Position numbers and translations under genes: made by a program | In this document: in pieces, positions 44,217-52,676 of the stretch | Position numbering within the stretch: the stretch's first letter is position 1 | Layout: every line of letters starts with the position of its first letter | Notes under the pieces: generated by a model | The model's database searches: none | What the model saw: the letters and a program-made list of their open reading frames with translations, nothing else | What the model was told of the DNA's origin: nothing | Source: Flavobacteriales bacterium | Lineage (GTDB): Bacteria; Bacteroidota; Bacteroidia; Flavobacteriales_F; PHOS-HE28 | NCBI GenBank assembly: GCA_016710685.1 | Contig: JADJVC010000001.1 | Coordinates: forward strand, 310,001 to 374,000 | Direction of reading: 5' to 3' | DNA: 64,000 nucleotides

Positions 44217-45260
44217 TTACCGTGGGGGCGGGAGGGAGGCCTTGCCTTTCAACTGGTCCTTGGCGCGCAAGATCCGGTCAAACCAGAACCGCTGTACAAC
44301 TACCAAGCTCGTGTCGTTTACCAGAGCGTACATGCGGTCGCGGTCCTCGGTGATCAGTTCCAGTTCCATGTTCCGCTCGCCGGACCGCGGTGCTTTTTTC
44401 CAGAACGGTACGCGCTGTACGCCCCGGTCACTGGTGACAGTGAGGATATGCAACGGAGTGCTGTGCATAACGGAATCACGCGCCTCTTTGCTCAGTTCAC
44501 GTTCGATGTTCTCAAAACTACCGGTGCGCAATGCGAGCATGGCATCGCGGACGCGTACGCTGTCCATGGTTAGCGGGTCACCTTGCAGGTCCTGCAGGCC
44601 CATTTGGTCGTTGGCGTTGGTGATCACAAAGCCTTGGTCGGGCTGTGCCGGATGTTCCACCTGTAGGCGCTGAACTTTGGCCAAGTCGGGGTAGCGTGTC
44701 ACAACACTGCTGCGCCAGCTGTCGAGATCGGTGCTGAAACGGGTGTTCAGCACGCCGTTGAAACCGGACATGCCCATGGAAAAAGGGACATTACTGCGCC
44801 CCGTGCCGGGGATTTCCAATACCATGTAAGTCCCGAAATGGTCCTGCGTGCTTTGGCCTACCCACCAGATCTTGGCCGGGGTGTCCTTGCCTTGGTAGAT
44901 TTCCACCTTCCTTGCAGTGCCCGCCATCACGCGCAACACGTTCTCCTCGGCGCTCTTCGGCACCGGTGCCCGCAATTCCACGAGTTTGAAGGTGCGCAGC
45001 AACAGCTCCACCTGGAAGGTTTTCGCCGGAATCCCGTTCACTGTCCAGCCGGGTTCGCCGGAAGGGAGCGTTGCACGGCGCAGGTCGGACACGCCGCCGA
45101 CTTTGTCCGCGATGTAGATGCGGTCCACGGATGCAGTATCCTGAATGGCGAAATCGGTGAGCGGCCCGGCGAGGGTGTTGCCGGTATTGTTCTTCCACAA
45201 CCACCAGGCTACAGCGCCAAGTGTGAGCAGCACAACCAGTAAAAGCGTTCTTTTCTTCAT
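44217..45260 (-). CDS. DUF4340-like protein of the gldFG-dnaN cluster
   Basis: A 347-residue protein with an N-terminal membrane anchor (LLLVVLLTLGAVAWWLW, residues ~5-21), followed by a soluble, beta-rich periplasmic region resembling DUF4340. It has no enzyme motif. Its ATG overlaps the gldG stop by 4 bp (ATGA), so it is made along with gldG, which suggests a role tied to the Gld ABC transporter. Function is unknown. Confidence 0.7.
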   Translation of the reverse strand: MKKRTLLLVVLLTLGAVAWWLWKNNTGNTLAGPLTDFAIQDTASVDRIYIADKVGGVSDLRRATLPSGEPGWTVNGIPAKTFQVELLLRTFKLVELRAPVPKSAEENVLRVMAGTARKVEIYQGKDTPAKIWWVGQSTQDHFGTYMVLEIPGTGRSNVPFSMGMSGFNGVLNTRFSTDLDSWRSSVVTRYPDLAKVQRLQVEHPAQPDQGFVITNANDQMGLQDLQGDPLTMDSVRVRDAMLALRTGSFENIERELSKEARDSVMHSTPLHILTVTSDRGVQRVPFWKKAPRSGERNMELELITEDRDRMYALVNDTSLVVVQRFWFDRILRAKDQLKGKASLPPPR

Positions 45261-46999
45261 GGTTTGTTCGCATAGCGATTCTTCCGCACAAAGAAGAATC
45301 CTACCCCGATCAACAGCCCCGCCAGCACAGGTAACGCAACGTTTGCCGCTTGTATGGCGCTTCGCCCGGTCTGTATGCGTTGGGGGTCCAATTGGTGCAA
45401 AGTGATGGCCCGCGAGCGGATGGAGATCAGGCTTTTGTCGTTCAGCAGGTAGTTCATCGCGTTCACGAAGAATTCCCGGTTGCCGTAAACTTTGGCCTGT
45501 ACCACCTTGTCATAACCCATCGGGTAGTACATTTTTTTCGCCAAGTCCACCGGATTGGCGATGGCGTCGCCGTCGCTTACGACAACCATGGCCGTGCGAC
45601 GGCCCCATTCACGGTAGCCGACCTGCTTCAATACACTGTCCGGCATCAAAAGCCGGTCCGCGAAGGCAGAGCGGAATTTGCCTTCCGTAAGCACCGCCAC
45701 CGGGCGTTCCGGGGTATTGTTCTTATCCAGCCCCAAATCCATGTCCACCACGTTAAGGCTAATGCGCACAGGGCTTCTCAGTGCACGGCTGTAGCGCGAG
45801 GAAGTGAGCAGTATGATGCTCCTGGCGCTGTCCGTGGTGATGGTGTCGATGGTGCTTGCCAGCTTCAGGTGTACCGGGTCGATGTTGGCCACGATGGGGT
45901 GGCTGCTGGTGGGCACTACTACGGGTTCGAACGGGAATGGGCGGGTCTCCAGTTTCGGTTGGTCGCCATAGGGACGGGTATAGATCTGGATTGGCGCGCA
46001 TTGCTTGTCCAACAACAGGTCTTTGTTGATGCGCACGCCATAGGCGAACAGCATCCTGTCCACGCCGAGGTCCAGCGGAGTGGCCATGGAGAACTGGTTG
46101 GTGCGCAAGCTGTCCAACTGCGGGTCCATTTCGTCCACGGCCCAAAGCACTTTGCCGCCGTTCATCACGAATTGGTCCAGGATGAACTGGTCTTTTTCGC
46201 TGAAGGCACTGTCCGGCTTGGCGATAATGGCCGCCTCAAACTGGTTGATGCGATATGGTCCTGCGTCGTTCTTGATGCTCAGCGCATCGATCCTGCCGCC
46301 CAGGCGCACGTCGCTAACATCGTACTGTTCCTGCAGCGCATTGGTGAGGTCTTGCGTGGCCAAATGGCCCAATTCCCCTTGCCCGTTGATGAAGGCGACA
46401 CGCGCCCGGTACTCTTCCGAAACTTGACGGATCCCGCTGGCTACTTCGTATTCCAAATTGTTGATGGAGCGGTTCACCATCTCGGCACTGTTGCCCATCA
46501 TCTGCGATTTCAGCAGTTGTAAAGGCAGGGTTTTGCCTTTGTAGGTGATCAATGCGCCGGGCCACGCTATCACTTCCTTTTGGGACCCCTTGTCCTGCGT
46601 GCGGATGCTGGTGTATTGCAGGCCTGATTCCTGCAATTGGCCGTAGACCTGGTCGCGCGTTTTTTCATCGACACCCGCACTGGGGTCGATAAAGCTGTAC
46701 TGGAGATGGTCCGGGTTGCGAACGCGCATTTCATCCAACAAGTCGCGTGTGGCGGTGCTGAGCTGCTGGAGATCGGCGGGTAGGTCGCCTTTCAGATAGA
46801 CCTTTACGAAAACCACGTCCTTCAAGCTGTCCACGAGGTTTTTGGTGGCCTCGGTAAGCGTGTACCGCTTTTCGCTGGTGAGATCCTGCCGCACACGGAG
46901 GAATGAGCCGATGAAAAGCACCAGGAAAACCACGCCCGCGCCCATGGCCAGTTCGGCCAAACTGGCTGCGCGACGGGTGGCGTGTTTGCTGAACTTCAT
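45257..46999 (-). CDS. gldG: Gliding-motility ABC transporter auxiliary protein GldG
   Basis: A 580-residue GldG. It has an N-terminal membrane segment (~17-33), a long periplasmic domain (ABC-type auxiliary; TSEKRYTLTEATKNLV, VYLKGDLPADLQQLS, INGQGELG, FIDPSAG) and a C-terminal membrane segment (~557-573) followed by a short basic tail. GldA, GldF and GldG form an ABC transporter needed for gliding in Flavobacterium; its cargo is debated. gldF lies 1 nt upstream, DUF4340 overlaps downstream by 4 bp. gldA is not present in this window. Confidence 0.9.
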   Translation of the reverse strand: MKFSKHATRRAASLAELAMGAGVVFLVLFIGSFLRVRQDLTSEKRYTLTEATKNLVDSLKDVVFVKVYLKGDLPADLQQLSTATRDLLDEMRVRNPDHLQYSFIDPSAGVDEKTRDQVYGQLQESGLQYTSIRTQDKGSQKEVIAWPGALITYKGKTLPLQLLKSQMMGNSAEMVNRSINNLEYEVASGIRQVSEEYRARVAFINGQGELGHLATQDLTNALQEQYDVSDVRLGGRIDALSIKNDAGPYRINQFEAAIIAKPDSAFSEKDQFILDQFVMNGGKVLWAVDEMDPQLDSLRTNQFSMATPLDLGVDRMLFAYGVRINKDLLLDKQCAPIQIYTRPYGDQPKLETRPFPFEPVVVPTSSHPIVANIDPVHLKLASTIDTITTDSARSIILLTSSRYSRALRSPVRISLNVVDMDLGLDKNNTPERPVAVLTEGKFRSAFADRLLMPDSVLKQVGYREWGRRTAMVVVSDGDAIANPVDLAKKMYYPMGYDKVVQAKVYGNREFFVNAMNYLLNDKSLISIRSRAITLHQLDPQRIQTGRSAIQAANVALPVLAGLLIGVGFFFVRKNRYANKP

Positions 47000-47000
47000 C

Positions 47001-47725
47001 TTACCACGTCCGGCTTTGAAGCACCGTACGGGTGCCTAAAATGAACAGCGCGTCCACGCCGAGGAAATACAGTACGTCCCGGAGATCGATCACCCCGCGG
47101 CTCATGCTGTCATAATGTTGTTGTATCCCGATGGATTTGATCGGCCCTTCCAAGGCTCCGAAAGCATCGAAGCTGGCCATCATGCCGAAGCCCGCCAGCA
47201 TGATGAAGCACAGGAACACCGCGATGAGGAAGGCCACGATCGGCTGTCGGTGAGCGATGAAGCGAATATGCCGATGGCCGTAAAACACGAGGCCAAGAAA
47301 AGCAGCCCGATGTAGCTTCCCATGATGCCGCCGTTGTCCATGTTCCATTTCGGCACCGCCAAGGAACCAACGCTCCACCAATAGATCAGCGTAGGGATCA
47401 GTGCCACCACCACCAACAGCAAGGCCGCGGCATATTTCGCGAGCACGATCCGCAGTTCGGTCAAAGGCTTGGTAAGCAGCAGTTCCAGGGTGCCCGTGCG
47501 CCGCTCCTCACTAAAACTGCGCATAGTGACGGCCGGTACCAAAAAAAGCAGCACCCACGGGGCCATGTAGAAGAGCGGAGTAAGGTCGGCGTAGCCGGAA
47601 TCGAGCACGTTGTTCGGGAACACCCACAGGAACAAGCCCGTGAGCAGCAGGAACACCGTAATGACGATGTGCCCGATCAACGTGCCTAAAAAGCCACGGA
47701 CTTCTTTTCCGATCAATGCGAACAT
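47001..47725 (-). CDS. gldF: Gliding-motility ABC transporter permease GldF (frame interrupted near 47246)
   Basis: An ABC-2-type membrane permease. It starts MFALIGKEVRGFLGTLIG and has about six hydrophobic segments, with FSEERRTGTLELLLTKPL, the loop typical of this class. The frame breaks at about 47244-47250: the 5' part ends after LTDSRS and the 3' part (QPIVAFLIAVFLCF, then SRGVIDLRDVLYF) continues in the -1 frame. One extra C gives SLTDQPIVAFLIAV and 241 residues, the usual GldF length. Most likely a one-base sequencing deletion. A TACCTTCG promoter-like element precedes it (47768-47775). Confidence 0.87.
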
Positions 47726-47767
47726 GCGTTTCCGTTCTTCCCGCCCAAGGGCCGGGAATGAAGGGGG

Positions 47768-47775
47768 CGAAGGTA
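47768..47775 (-). promoter_or_regulatory. Putative -7 element upstream of gldF
   Basis: TACCTTCG on the minus strand, 43 bp before the gldF start. A CTG at the -33 position with the correct 19-bp spacing is one mismatch from TTG. It would drive gldF-gldG-DUF4340. Confidence 0.45.
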
Positions 47776-47849
47776 AAGTCCTTCACGAAGTGGACAGCCT
47801 GCTTTCCGAGGAACGGCGTTGCCAAGTTTCGTTGCGGCTGCAGAGCCGA

Positions 47850-48725
47850 TCAGAATTGGATCGTGGTTTTGCGCCGCGTCCGCTTGGGTTTTTTCGGGAT
47901 CCGCTTGGCATCGGTGTCGCAATAGTTCTTCTTTATGAACGACGCGTCCTTGTCGCCCAAGCGCATGCTGCGGTTGAAATCGGCGCAGGCCTTTTCCTTG
48001 TCGCCCATTTCGTAATAGCTGTCGGCGCGGTAGTAGTACGCATTGGCAAGTTCCGTGGTGTCGGTGGCTATCACTTCGCTGAACGTGGCGATGGCTTCCT
48101 CGTATTGCTTGCCTTCATATTGCAAAACGGCTTTGCTCATCAAACCTCCGGGAATGTTGGGCTTCAGGCGCAACGCTTCGGCAATTTCCGCGATGCCCTC
48201 TTTTTCGTTGTACTGTTCGCCTTTGATCACACCCGAGAGGTAGAGCGCTTCGGGAAAGCCCGGGCGTAGTTCGCTGGCTGTTTTCACGCTCTTCAAGGCC
48301 GCGTCGCCCTCATCGTTGAGGTACAGTGCCCACGCACGGTTGTACCAGGCATCGGCATCCGTGGCATCCAGCTCAATGGCTTTTTCCGCATCGCGCAACG
48401 CGCCCTTGTTGTTGCCTTCGGCGATGCGCAACGCACTGCGGCTTACGTACAGGCGCGGGTCCGTGCGGCTGAGGTTCTCCGCATTGTCGTAATCTTCCAT
48501 GGCCTCCTCGTAGCGCAGTTTCCGCTGGTGTATATCGCCGCGCAGCTTGTAAGCGGGCTCCAGCCCGGGGTGGTCCAAGATCACCGCGTTCACCAAGGCA
48601 AAGGCGCTGTCCAACGCTCCGCGGGAGTAGGCCGAAAGCGCGGGTTTCAACGCTATGCGTGCCGTGTCCTGGGCACCTGCGCCGAAGGAAAAGATCAAGA
48701 AAATTAAAGTGAGGAAATGCTTCAT
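47850..48725 (-). CDS. TPR-repeat exported protein
   Basis: A 291-residue protein with a signal peptide (MKHFLTLIFLIFSFGAGAQ) and about six tetratricopeptide repeats (AYKLRGDIHQRKLRYEEAMEDYDNAE is the clearest start), spanning ~25-255, then a basic C-terminal tail ending PKRTRRKTTIQF. TPRs form protein-binding superhelices; this one should act in the periplasm as a scaffold. Its ATG overlaps the stop of the upstream monooxygenase gene by 4 bp, so it is the last gene of a coupled three-gene unit. Partner unknown. Confidence 0.75.
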   Translation of the reverse strand: MKHFLTLIFLIFSFGAGAQDTARIALKPALSAYSRGALDSAFALVNAVILDHPGLEPAYKLRGDIHQRKLRYEEAMEDYDNAENLSRTDPRLYVSRSALRIAEGNNKGALRDAEKAIELDATDADAWYNRAWALYLNDEGDAALKSVKTASELRPGFPEALYLSGVIKGEQYNEKEGIAEIAEALRLKPNIPGGLMSKAVLQYEGKQYEEAIATFSEVIATDTTELANAYYYRADSYYEMGDKEKACADFNRSMRLGDKDASFIKKNYCDTDAKRIPKKPKRTRRKTTIQF

Positions 48726-49051
48726 GCAGGGGACTGGGATATTGGGCTTTTGTGTTCCGGCAGCCGGTGTTCAGAATGTGTGCTCCACGCTTCCGGAGGC
48801 GCAGCAAAAAGTGTTTTTACCACCGGCCATACATCGCCGAAAACGGCGGAATGGCGGTAGGCTTCGAGGTCGGCGAAACTGCGCCAATGGCTGTGGGTGA
48901 AGAAAACACATGGATTTTCCGTGTCGTGAAGCAATTCAAGGGCCAAACAGCCCGGGAAGCCAATGATCTTACCTTTCCAGCGCTCGAACATGCCTTGGAA
49001 GCGTTCCACTTCTTCCGGCCGGAAAGTCATTTTTACCAAGCGGACGATCAT
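48722..49051 (-). CDS. Antibiotic biosynthesis monooxygenase (ABM) family protein
   Basis: A 109-residue small ferredoxin-fold protein of the ABM/YgiN kind: MIVRLVKMTFRPEEVERFQ at the start, PGCLALELLHDTENPCVF and HSHWRSFADLEAYRHS. Such proteins are cofactor-independent monooxygenases or small-molecule binders; the family name does not imply antibiotic production. It overlaps both neighbours by 4 bp, so it is translated with the SAM hydrolase and TPR protein. Substrate unknown. Confidence 0.8.
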   Translation of the reverse strand: MIVRLVKMTFRPEEVERFQGMFERWKGKIIGFPGCLALELLHDTENPCVFFTHSHWRSFADLEAYRHSAVFGDVWPVVKTLFAAPPEAWSTHSEHRLPEHKSPISQSPA

Positions 49052-49871
49052 GCGCGGGCCACGGATCGGGTTACGGCTTCAAGCTCCAGCCGCACTGCGT
49101 CCGTTACCTGTAGGCCCAATAGTTGCGCAGCGCCGCCACCCGCGCCCTGCACACCTTTGTTCACAGCGATCTCCAAGTAGCCACCGTCGCCGAAAAAGGC
49201 CACGCGCTCGCCGTGCGGCACGTCGGAATAATTCTTGTGGACTTTTTTGATATCGTGCATCGGGCGCCCAAAGGAAATACGGAAGTCGCGCCCCTTCACC
49301 AGCGATTCGAACAGCGGACGCGTGATGTTCGTGACCACGTTGCCATAATGGTCGATGTGGACCACTTCCCTTTGATGGTGCCGTCCATTACCACCGGACG
49401 GATACCCACCTGCTCGCGCAGGTCCTGCGTTTTGCGGCCCAACATCTCTATTGTGCCACCTCGCGCCAGGTGGCAGGCGGCTTTCACGAAGACGTTCTTG
49501 TTGGGGAACGACTGATGGTCCGCATCCAGCTTCAGGGTAAGCTCGAATGCTTCTTGTGGCTTTCCATCGAAAAGCAGCGAGAAAATACCGTTGTCCGCGC
49601 CGATGAAATAATGGCCTTCATGGCGCACGGCGAGGTGCGCGGTCTGCCCGTCCGCCTCGGGGTTCACACCGATCACATGGATGGTGCCCGGTGGAAATTC
49701 AGGCCAAGCGTTTCGCAGCACGAATGCCGCGTGCATGTTGTTGAACGGCGCAATGGAATGGCTGATGTCCACGATGGTGGCAGTGGGAAGTTGGGTCAAA
49801 ATAGCGCCCTTCACCGCCGCGACGTAATGGTCGCTGGTGCCCATATCGGAAAGAAGGGTGATGATCGCCAT
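49048..49871 (-). CDS. SAM hydroxide adenosyltransferase (DUF62) (frame interrupted near 49365)
   Basis: A SAM-hydrolase of the DUF62/chlorinase-like family, converting S-adenosylmethionine to adenosine and methionine. MAIITLLSDMGTSDHYVAAVKG and PTATIVDISHSIAPFNN are typical, and after the break VHIDHYGNVVTNI is the conserved C-terminal motif. The frame breaks near 49365-49370. One extra base in the AA or GGG run of the coding strand restores GTIKGKVVHIDHYG and 274 residues, which fits the family. Most likely a one-base sequencing deletion. The end overlaps the ABM gene by 4 bp; phoH is divergent. Confidence 0.85.
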
Positions 49872-49894
49872 GCCCGAATAATGCGGAGAGGAAT

Positions 49895-49902
49895 TACTTT
49901 CG
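49895..49902 (+). promoter_or_regulatory. Putative -7 element upstream of phoH
   Basis: TACTTTCG in the 63-bp spacer between the divergent SAM hydrolase and phoH, 33 bp before the phoH start. Confidence 0.4.
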
Positions 49903-49934
49903 ACCGGTCAAAAATAACCGTTCCCGCCTGAAAC

Positions 49935-50927
49935 TTGGCGTTGGCGGGCAAAACCTACGATCCCTTGAGCGAGCGCACCATCCATATCACAGCCGTGGAT
50001 CCCCTGGCCGTGCTGGGTCCCAACGACCAGAACCTGCGGGCCATCCGCGAGTTTTTTCCCAAGTTGAACCTTGTTGCCCGTGGCGACGAATTGAAGGTGA
50101 TCGGCCCCGGCGATCAGGTGGACCTCTTCTTGGAGCGCTTCGATCAATTGCAGCGCCACGTGGCGAAATACAACGAATTGCCGCGCAAAGTGCTGGACGA
50201 CATCATGGGAAGTGGCGCTGGTGAAAAGGAAAAGGACGCCGATGAAACCGGCGTTATTGTTCACGGCAACTCCGGCCTGCGCGTAAAGGCGCGTACGCGC
50301 AACCAGCAGCGGCTGGTGGATGCCGTGGTGAAGAACGACATGGTCTTCGCCGTTGGCCCTGCCGGCACGGGAAAGACGTACACCGCCGTGGCGTTGGCCG
50401 TCCGCGCCTTGAAAGAAAAACAGGTGCGCCGCATCGTTTTAACACGCCCCGCGGTGGAAGCAGGGGAGAACCTCGGCTTTTTGCCCGGCGACCTCCGCGA
50501 AAAACTCGATCCATACCTGCAGCCGCTTTATGACGCTTTGAAGGACATGGTGCCGCCGCAAAAGTTGATCGAATATTTGGAGATGGGCGTGATCCAGATA
50601 GCACCGCTTGCCTTTATGCGTGGCCGCACCTTGGACCATGCGTTCGTGATCCTGGACGAAGCGCAGAACGCCAGTCTGCCACAAATGAAGATGTTCCTGA
50701 CGCGGATGGGCCGCGATGCCAAGTTCCTCATCACCGGCGATGCCACCCAGGTGGACCTGCCGGACCGTGTACGATCGGGCCTGGTACCCGCTGTAGAGCA
50801 TTTGCGCAACGTGGAAGGCGTGTCAGTGATCGAACTGGACGAAAAGGACGTGATCCGCCACGAGCTGGTGACCCGCGTAATCGCAGCGTTCAGGGATATT
50901 GAGGAAAACAAGCCGCCGGCGATGTAG
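49935..50927 (+). CDS. phoH: PhoH family ATPase
   Basis: A 330-residue PhoH-like P-loop ATPase: an N-terminal KH-like region (FFPKLNLVARGDELKVIG), Walker A GPAGTGKTYTA (about 142-152), RPAVEAGENLGFLPGDL, Walker B FVILDEAQN and ITGDATQVDLP. This group is linked to RNA processing and stress. It starts with TTG at 49935 (or the TTG two codons later); there is no ATG. An inverted repeat follows the stop, then a heptad array precedes purC. Confidence 0.92.
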   Translation: MALAGKTYDPLSERTIHITAVDPLAVLGPNDQNLRAIREFFPKLNLVARGDELKVIGPGDQVDLFLERFDQLQRHVAKYNELPRKVLDDIMGSGAGEKEKDADETGVIVHGNSGLRVKARTRNQQRLVDAVVKNDMVFAVGPAGTGKTYTAVALAVRALKEKQVRRIVLTRPAVEAGENLGFLPGDLREKLDPYLQPLYDALKDMVPPQKLIEYLEMGVIQIAPLAFMRGRTLDHAFVILDEAQNASLPQMKMFLTRMGRDAKFLITGDATQVDLPDRVRSGLVPAVEHLRNVEGVSVIELDEKDVIRHELVTRVIAAFRDIEENKPPAM

Positions 50928-50948
50928 GGGCGATGCCTGCATCGCCCC
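50927..50948 (+). terminator. Hairpin after phoH
   Basis: GGGGCGATGC-CT-GCATCGCCCC starts at the last base of the phoH stop. The stem is perfect, the loop only two bases, and no T-run follows. It may be a weak terminator or a dispersed repeat; GTAGGGGCGATGCCTG-like palindromes are known from other genomes. Confidence 0.4.
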
Positions 50949-50980
50949 GGCACGTATCGCCCATTTGGCATACATCGCCC

Positions 50981-51025
50981 GGCAGGTCTGCAGTCGTCCA
51001 ATCACCAATCACCATCCACCGATCA
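50981..51025. repeat. Heptad array directly before the purC start codon
   Basis: Four 7-bp units (CCAATCA, CCAATCA, CCATCCA, CCGATCA) at 50998-51025 end 2 bp before the purC ATG. On the other strand they are followed by ACGACTGCAGACC, related to the ACGGCTGCCGAC block next to the arrays at 5949, 24042 and 26666. Placing a repeat this close to a start codon puts it in the leader, where unit number would alter the spacing of any initiation signal. Confidence 0.7.
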
Positions 51026-51027
51026 CG

Positions 51028-51975
51028 ATGTTACCGAAAACATTAATGCGTTCGGATCTGCATTTTCCGGATGTTGCGGAAGTCTATCATGGCAAAGTCC
51101 GCGACGTTTACCATTTGAAGGACGATCGTACGATCCTCGTGGCCACGGACCGCATCAGCGCGTTCGACGTGGTGTTGCCGCGTGGCATTCCCCACAAAGG
51201 CCAAGTGCTCAGCCAGCTCAGCTGGAACATGCTTCAGGCCACCGCGCACATCGCACCGAACTGGGCCATCGCTTCGCCGGACCCGAATGTGGTGGTAGGC
51301 CACCGTTGCCAAACCGTGAAGGTGGAAATGGTGGTGCGCGGCTACCTCGCAGGCCACGCATGGCGTACGTATCAGCAAGGCGGGCGCGAGTTGTGCGGCG
51401 CCACCATGCCGGAAGGGTTGAAGGAGAACGACCGCTTCCCCACACCGTTGATCACGCCCAGCACCAAAGCCGACGAAGGCCACGACGAAGACATCACGTC
51501 CAAGGAGATCTTATCGCGCAACTTGTGTACGCCGAAAGAATGGGAAACCATGTGCCGCTATGCCTTGGCCTTGTTCGCTGAAGGCAGCCGCATTGCGCAG
51601 GAACGCGGGTTGATCTTGGTGGACACCAAGTACGAGTTCGGCCGCGCCAAGGACGGACGCATCCTGCTAATTGACGAGGTGCATACACCGGACAGCTCCC
51701 GCTATTTCCACCAGGAAGGCTACGCGGAACGCCAAGCCAAAGGCGAGCGACAGAAGCAACTCAGCAAGGAATTCGTGCGCGAATGGCTCATTGCGAACCA
51801 CTTTATGGGCAAAGAAGGCCAGGCTGTTCCCGCAATGGACGATGCCTTCGTGCAGAGCGTCACAGACCGCTACGTGGAGTTGTTCGAGCGGATCACCGGG
51901 GAAGGATTTGTGCCTGCTGAAACGGGCGACATTAACAGGCGGATCCAGCAGGCGGTGGGGGAGTGGCTGGGGTAG
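51028..51975 (+). CDS. purC: Phosphoribosylaminoimidazole-succinocarboxamide synthase
   Basis: A 315-residue SAICAR synthetase, the purine-pathway enzyme joining aspartate to CAIR with ATP. Hallmarks: GKVRDVYHLKDDRTILVATDRISAFDVVL, HRCQTVKVEMVVRGYLAGHAW, LIDEVHTPDSSRYF. This is the longer eukaryote/Bacteroidota type (about 300-315). The ATG at 51028 (MLPKTLMRSDLHF) begins right after a heptad repeat array; longer in-frame starts run through phoH's end and repeat DNA and are rejected. Confidence 0.95.
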   Translation: MLPKTLMRSDLHFPDVAEVYHGKVRDVYHLKDDRTILVATDRISAFDVVLPRGIPHKGQVLSQLSWNMLQATAHIAPNWAIASPDPNVVVGHRCQTVKVEMVVRGYLAGHAWRTYQQGGRELCGATMPEGLKENDRFPTPLITPSTKADEGHDEDITSKEILSRNLCTPKEWETMCRYALALFAEGSRIAQERGLILVDTKYEFGRAKDGRILLIDEVHTPDSSRYFHQEGYAERQAKGERQKQLSKEFVREWLIANHFMGKEGQAVPAMDDAFVQSVTDRYVELFERITGEGFVPAETGDINRRIQQAVGEWLG

Positions 51976-52009
51976 AAAACAAATCCACATCACGAAATCC
52001 AACGCGCGA

Positions 52010-52672
52010 TCAAAACGCCGCGCCCGCCGCCAGCACCCCGATAAGCATGGTCTTCATGGCGCCTTGCAACGGACTGCCGCCTGTAAACTTTGTCTTCACA
52101 TAGCCGAAGATGAAGAGGAACGAAACCGTGACGATGGATGAGATCAGCAAGCCTTGTTCCGGCGTGTCGGTAACGAAGTAGCCCAGCAACGGCACGGTGC
52201 CGCCCGCGATGTAGGATGCGCCGATGTTGAACGCGCTCTTGCGCGCCCGCAGCGCATCGGGCTTTTCCATGTTCAGCTCAAACTTCATCATGAAGTCCAC
52301 CCACTGCTTTTTGTCGCGGCTGAGTTCTTCGGCCACTTCGTGCTGCAAGGCCGGGCTGATGCCGTATTCGGCCAGCACCTCGCGCACTTCCTGCTTTTCT
52401 TTTTCGGGCACGACCTCTACTTCGGCGAATTCGCGCTTCAACTCACTGTCGTAGTGTTCCACGTCGGTGCGGCCCGCGAGGTAGCCGCCTAATCCCATGG
52501 CGATGGAACCCGCCACGATCTCCGCCACGCCCGCCGTAATGATGATGTCGTTGCTATGCACAGCCCCGCTTAGGCCCGCTGCCAGCGCAAAAGGCACGGT
52601 AAGCCCATCGGCCATGCCGATTACGATATCCTTAATGAGGTCCGAAGATGTGAAGTGCTTTTCCTCGTGCAT
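52010..52672 (-). CDS. VIT1/CCC1-type iron or manganese transporter
   Basis: A 220-residue membrane protein of the VIT1/CCC1 family. It has the N-terminal DIVIGMADGLTVPFALAAGLSG, the AGVAEIVAGSIAMGLGGYLAGRTDVEHY helix pair, a charged ~75-residue central helix-rich loop, and two to three C-terminal membrane helices. It should move Fe2+ or Mn2+ out of the cytoplasm. No ferritin-like N-terminal domain is fused. It is 4 bp downstream of the SDR gene, so the two form an operon. Metal specificity is not visible. Confidence 0.88.
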   Translation of the reverse strand: MHEEKHFTSSDLIKDIVIGMADGLTVPFALAAGLSGAVHSNDIIITAGVAEIVAGSIAMGLGGYLAGRTDVEHYDSELKREFAEVEVVPEKEKQEVREVLAEYGISPALQHEVAEELSRDKKQWVDFMMKFELNMEKPDALRARKSAFNIGASYIAGGTVPLLGYFVTDTPEQGLLISSIVTVSFLFIFGYVKTKFTGGSPLQGAMKTMLIGVLAAGAAF

Positions 52673-52676
52673 GCGC

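Noticed and set aside
45350..46522. 390-codon plus-strand frame opposite gldG
   Set aside because: A shadow of gldG codon usage in GC-rich DNA; no start signal, no recognisable domain.
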